A stretch of DNA of 7,833 bases from Candidatus Alcyoniella australis (lineage in GTDB: Bacteria; Lernaellota; Lernaellaia; JAVCCG01; Alcyoniellaceae). The notes under the pieces are model-generated. The model had not been told where the DNA came from. It saw nothing but the letters and a program-made list of their open reading frames with translations, and made no database searches. Below are positions 6,848 to 7,833 of this stretch, piece after piece; within the stretch, counting starts at the first letter, position 1, and the number at the start of each line of letters is the position of its first letter. A program made the translations under genes and the position numbers. The stretch covers positions 1-7,833 of the forward strand of contig JAVCCG010000031.1 of the NCBI GenBank assembly GCA_030765605.1, in the 5' to 3' direction.

Positions 6848-6857
6848 TCCTCGAGGA
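6848..6857 (-). promoter_or_regulatory. Palindrome covering the recombinase ribosome binding site
   Basis: TCCTCGAGGA is a perfect 10-bp palindrome ending 7 bp before the recombinase ATG and overlapping its AGGAGG ribosome binding site. In the mRNA it could pair and partly hide the binding site, lowering recombinase translation. The symmetry is seen; the effect is inferred. Confidence 0.3.
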
Positions 6858-6916
6858 AGGTCATACCTCGTTGGGACACATCATCAAGGCTTTCTTTATA
6901 GCGAGGAGCGTGCCAT

Positions 6917-6932
6917 GCACGGCCGGCCGTGC
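6917..6932. repeat. Perfect 16-bp palindrome upstream of the recombinase, candidate operator or core site
   Basis: GCACGGCCGGCCGTGC is a perfect palindrome whose centre contains two GGCC units, the same tetramer that recurs in the repeat array about 100 bp to the right. A second small hairpin, GTGC-CAT-GCAC (6910-6920), shares its left arm. It lies 76 bp upstream of the recombinase start, suited to an operator for the fused HTH or to an accessory binding site. Confidence 0.5.
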
Positions 6933-7016
6933 GTTTCTGTAAGTAGTTGGAAATTAAGGATTCATGTTTATAGAGGCCTGACAATTTCCTCTGCCCGCAT
7001 TTCGTTAGCGATAAGA

Positions 7017-7128
7017 AAACGGCCTTAGAAATCATAAAAGGGGCCTTAGAAATTAAAAAAAGGCCCTTCGAATACATGGAAAGGGCCTTAGAGAATATTG
7101 CTTTTCGGGGAAAACGGCCCTGAAAATA
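7017..7128. repeat. Five GGCC motifs with A-tracts, about 21-bp spacing
   Basis: GGCC occurs at 7021, 7042, 7062, 7084 and 7116, giving steps of 21, 20, 22 and 32 bp. Each copy is preceded by a run of about three to seven A residues (a single base may intervene) and followed by a T/A-rich GAAA-like tail. A loose consensus is AAAA-N-GGCC-Y-T-NN-GAA. Adjacent copies also form inverted repeats: GGGCCTT (7041-7047) with AAGGCCC (7060-7066), and GGCCCTT (7062-7068) with AAGGGCC (7081-7087), each with a 12-nt loop. A TTTTC-GGG-GAAAA hairpin (7102-7114) is nested between copies 4 and 5. Two-turn phasing puts the copies on one face of the helix, as for iterons or arrays of binding sites. It lacks the conserved repeats and equal unique spacers of a CRISPR array. 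Confidence 0.65.
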
Positions 7129-7177
7129 GGATTAACGCATTGATATCAAAGGTTATTTCAGTCTGACTTGCACGGCT

Positions 7178-7214
7178 TCTTATTTTCGGCACCGCTTTTT
7201 ATCTGAAAATAAGA
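7178..7214. repeat. Inverted repeat, 10-bp arms with 17-nt spacer
   Basis: TCTTATTTTC (7178-7187) is perfectly complementary to GAAAATAAGA (7205-7214). The arms are A/T-rich and the spacer ends in a T-run (CTTTTT). It could be an operator, a recombinase-type half-site pair or a stem in the leader of the rightward genes, whose first start codon is 75 bp downstream. No decision is possible from sequence alone. Confidence 0.5.
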
Positions 7215-7288
7215 GATAGCTTTTCAGTTTCAAGTACTTACATTGCTCCCCCGACACCTGGCACGACTTGTGTACTGAGAAGCGCTCC

Positions 7289-7501
7289 ATGAGCGCCATA
7301 GCAATCAACCAAGTCCGCATTTACAACGCAGCACTCTCCGAGGATCAGGTACAGCAGCGGGCTGCCGATGTCGTACGACTGTTGGCCCTGGGCCTGGTGC
7401 GTTCGCTGGGAAAAAGGCCGGCTCAGCAGAGCAGCCACGAGCCGATCGCCGCTGATCGCCAGGAGCCCACCCTGGGTTCCGGTTCCGGAGAGATCCGCTG
7501 A
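7289..7501 (+). CDS. Hypothetical 70-residue protein
   Basis: A small protein without a recognised family. Residues 8-40 (QVRIYNAALSEDQVQQRAAD, then VVRLLALGLVRSL) are probably two helices; the second is hydrophobic with arginines at the ends, more like an amphipathic interaction helix than a membrane span. The C-terminal 30 residues are polar, with Gly/Ser/Pro, and probably disordered. ATG at 7289 is favoured because GAGAAG lies 6 nt upstream; a TTG at 7268 would add seven residues but has no better signal. The stop overlaps the next start by one base (TGATG), a classic translationally coupled arrangement that supports both being real. It is the first gene rightward from the structured gap, divergent from the recombinase. 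Function is unknown; a small accessory or regulatory protein of the element is possible. Confidence 0.6.
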   Translation: MSAIAINQVRIYNAALSEDQVQQRAADVVRLLALGLVRSLGKRPAQQSSHEPIAADRQEPTLGSGSGEIR

Positions 7502-7833
7502 TGCCCCGGCGGCCGGCGAAATCCCCGAACGCCTACATCGGCGCAGAGGCCATGCGGAGCTTCCTGGTCGATCACTTCCAGGCCCACGCCATCAAGGGCG
7601 ATCTCAAGCCTGGCCGCAAATACCAGGTCTTCGAAGCCTCGCCCACGCAGATGAGAATCCGCACGCGCGGCAAGAGCAGCCGCCGGGTCCAGACGCTGTT
7701 CGCGGACCTGGTGACCTGCAAGAGCCTGCGATACGGAGAGTTCCGCCGCGTCGATCTGTTCTGGGGAGTCGGGCGCAAGGACAAGGAAGCCGGCGCGAAG
7801 CCCCACCGGACAAAGCGCGCGGCCGCAGACGGC
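7501..7833 (+). CDS. Hypothetical protein, C-terminus off the right edge
   Basis: An open frame of 111 codons starts at ATG 7501, with GGAG 10 nt upstream, and reaches the window end without a stop. The third positions are strongly G/C, as in the other genes, which supports coding. The N-terminus is basic (MPRRPAKSPN). Residues about 37-60 (KPGRKYQVFEASPTQMRIRT) and 65-93 (VQTLFADLVTCKSLRYGEFR, RVDLFWGVG) suggest a small beta-rich fold, and the tail is basic (KEAGAKPHRTKRA). The overall positive charge hints at nucleic-acid binding, but no family is recognised. It overlaps the preceding small gene by one base and is probably co-translated with it. Confidence 0.65.
   Translation, partial: MPRRPAKSPNAYIGAEAMRSFLVDHFQAHAIKGDLKPGRKYQVFEASPTQMRIRTRGKSSRRVQTLFADLVTCKSLRYGEFRRVDLFWGVGRKDKEAGAKPHRTKRAAADG

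Larger units (their letters stand above)
6842..7288. other. 447-bp non-coding divergent control region
   Basis: This gap lies between the recombinase start and the rightward gene pair. It is visibly A/T-rich from about 6940 to 7250, unlike the flanking genes. It contains several symmetric or repeated elements, including TTGATATCAA (7140-7149, perfect palindrome) and CTGAAAATA at 7120-7128 and 7203-7211 with an inverted CTTTTCAG at 7220-7227. TATAAA-like boxes exist upstream of the recombinase (minus strand), but none has a convincing -35 at correct spacing, so no promoter is called. The region could serve divergent transcription, recombinase or accessory-protein binding, or encode a structured RNA. 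Confidence 0.6.

Noticed and set aside
6835-7077. Minus-strand 80-residue open frame ending 7 bp inside the recombinase start
   Set aside because: Its N-terminus is the translation of the GGCC/A-tract repeats (repeating ISKA-type peptides), the ribosome binding signal is weak, and composition is unlike the real genes. A leader peptide coupled to the recombinase cannot be fully excluded.
7017-7128. CRISPR array
   Set aside because: Units share only about 12 loosely conserved bases, spacing varies, and no spacers of uniform length or cas genes are present.
7268-7288. TTG at 7268 as an extended start for the 70-residue protein
   Set aside because: The ATG at 7289 has GAGAAG at suitable spacing; the extension adds only seven residues without supporting signal.
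7423-7806. Minus-strand open frame opposite the rightward genes
   Set aside because: It is antisense to two frames coupled by TGATG; no domain or ribosome binding site supports it.

Overview
The window is bacterial, GC-rich in its genes with mostly G/C third codon positions, and looks like accessory, mobile-element DNA. The phylum cannot be fixed from what is visible. The LexA operator keeps the AAC-N4-GTT core known from Gram-positive-type SOS boxes, but that alone is not a taxonomic call. No rRNA, tRNA, CRISPR array or insertion sequence was found.

Layout: five genes run leftward and two small ones run rightward. In transcription order on the minus strand they are: a large serine recombinase with an extra C-terminal HTH domain (6841-4970); an XRE-ImmA/IrrE regulator/metallopeptidase (4879-3719) with its own promoter and a palindrome in its leader; a PIN-domain nuclease 6 bp behind it (3712-3209); a complete LexA repressor (3109-2504) whose promoter carries a perfect inverted repeat between -35 and -10; and a Ski2/Hel308-type DEAD/DEAH helicase (2398 to beyond base 1). 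The helicase runs off the left edge, and 799 codons are visible. On the plus strand, after a 447-bp non-coding gap, are a 70-residue hypothetical protein (7289-7501) and a second hypothetical protein overlapping it by one base (7501 to beyond 7833).

The gap at 6842-7288 is the most structured DNA in the window. It holds a 16-bp perfect GGCC-centred palindrome just upstream of the recombinase, an array of five GGCC motifs at about 20-22 bp (last step 32 bp) each preceded by an A-tract, nested inverted repeats, and a 10-bp-arm inverted repeat with a 17-nt spacer. It separates the divergent transcription units and could be a control region, a recombinase or accessory binding region, or a structured RNA.

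Working model (inference): an integrated element with a site-specific recombinase, a stress-responsive XRE/protease-PIN pair resembling a toxin-antitoxin module, and a LexA-controlled helicase cistron. The LexA has its cleavage site and catalytic dyad, so DNA damage should inactivate it, raise its own promoter's activity, and probably raise helicase expression by read-through. A damage-inducible Ski2-like helicase next to an ImmA/IrrE-PIN module and a recombinase is a plausible defence or element-maintenance island. No partner gene that would prove this is visible.
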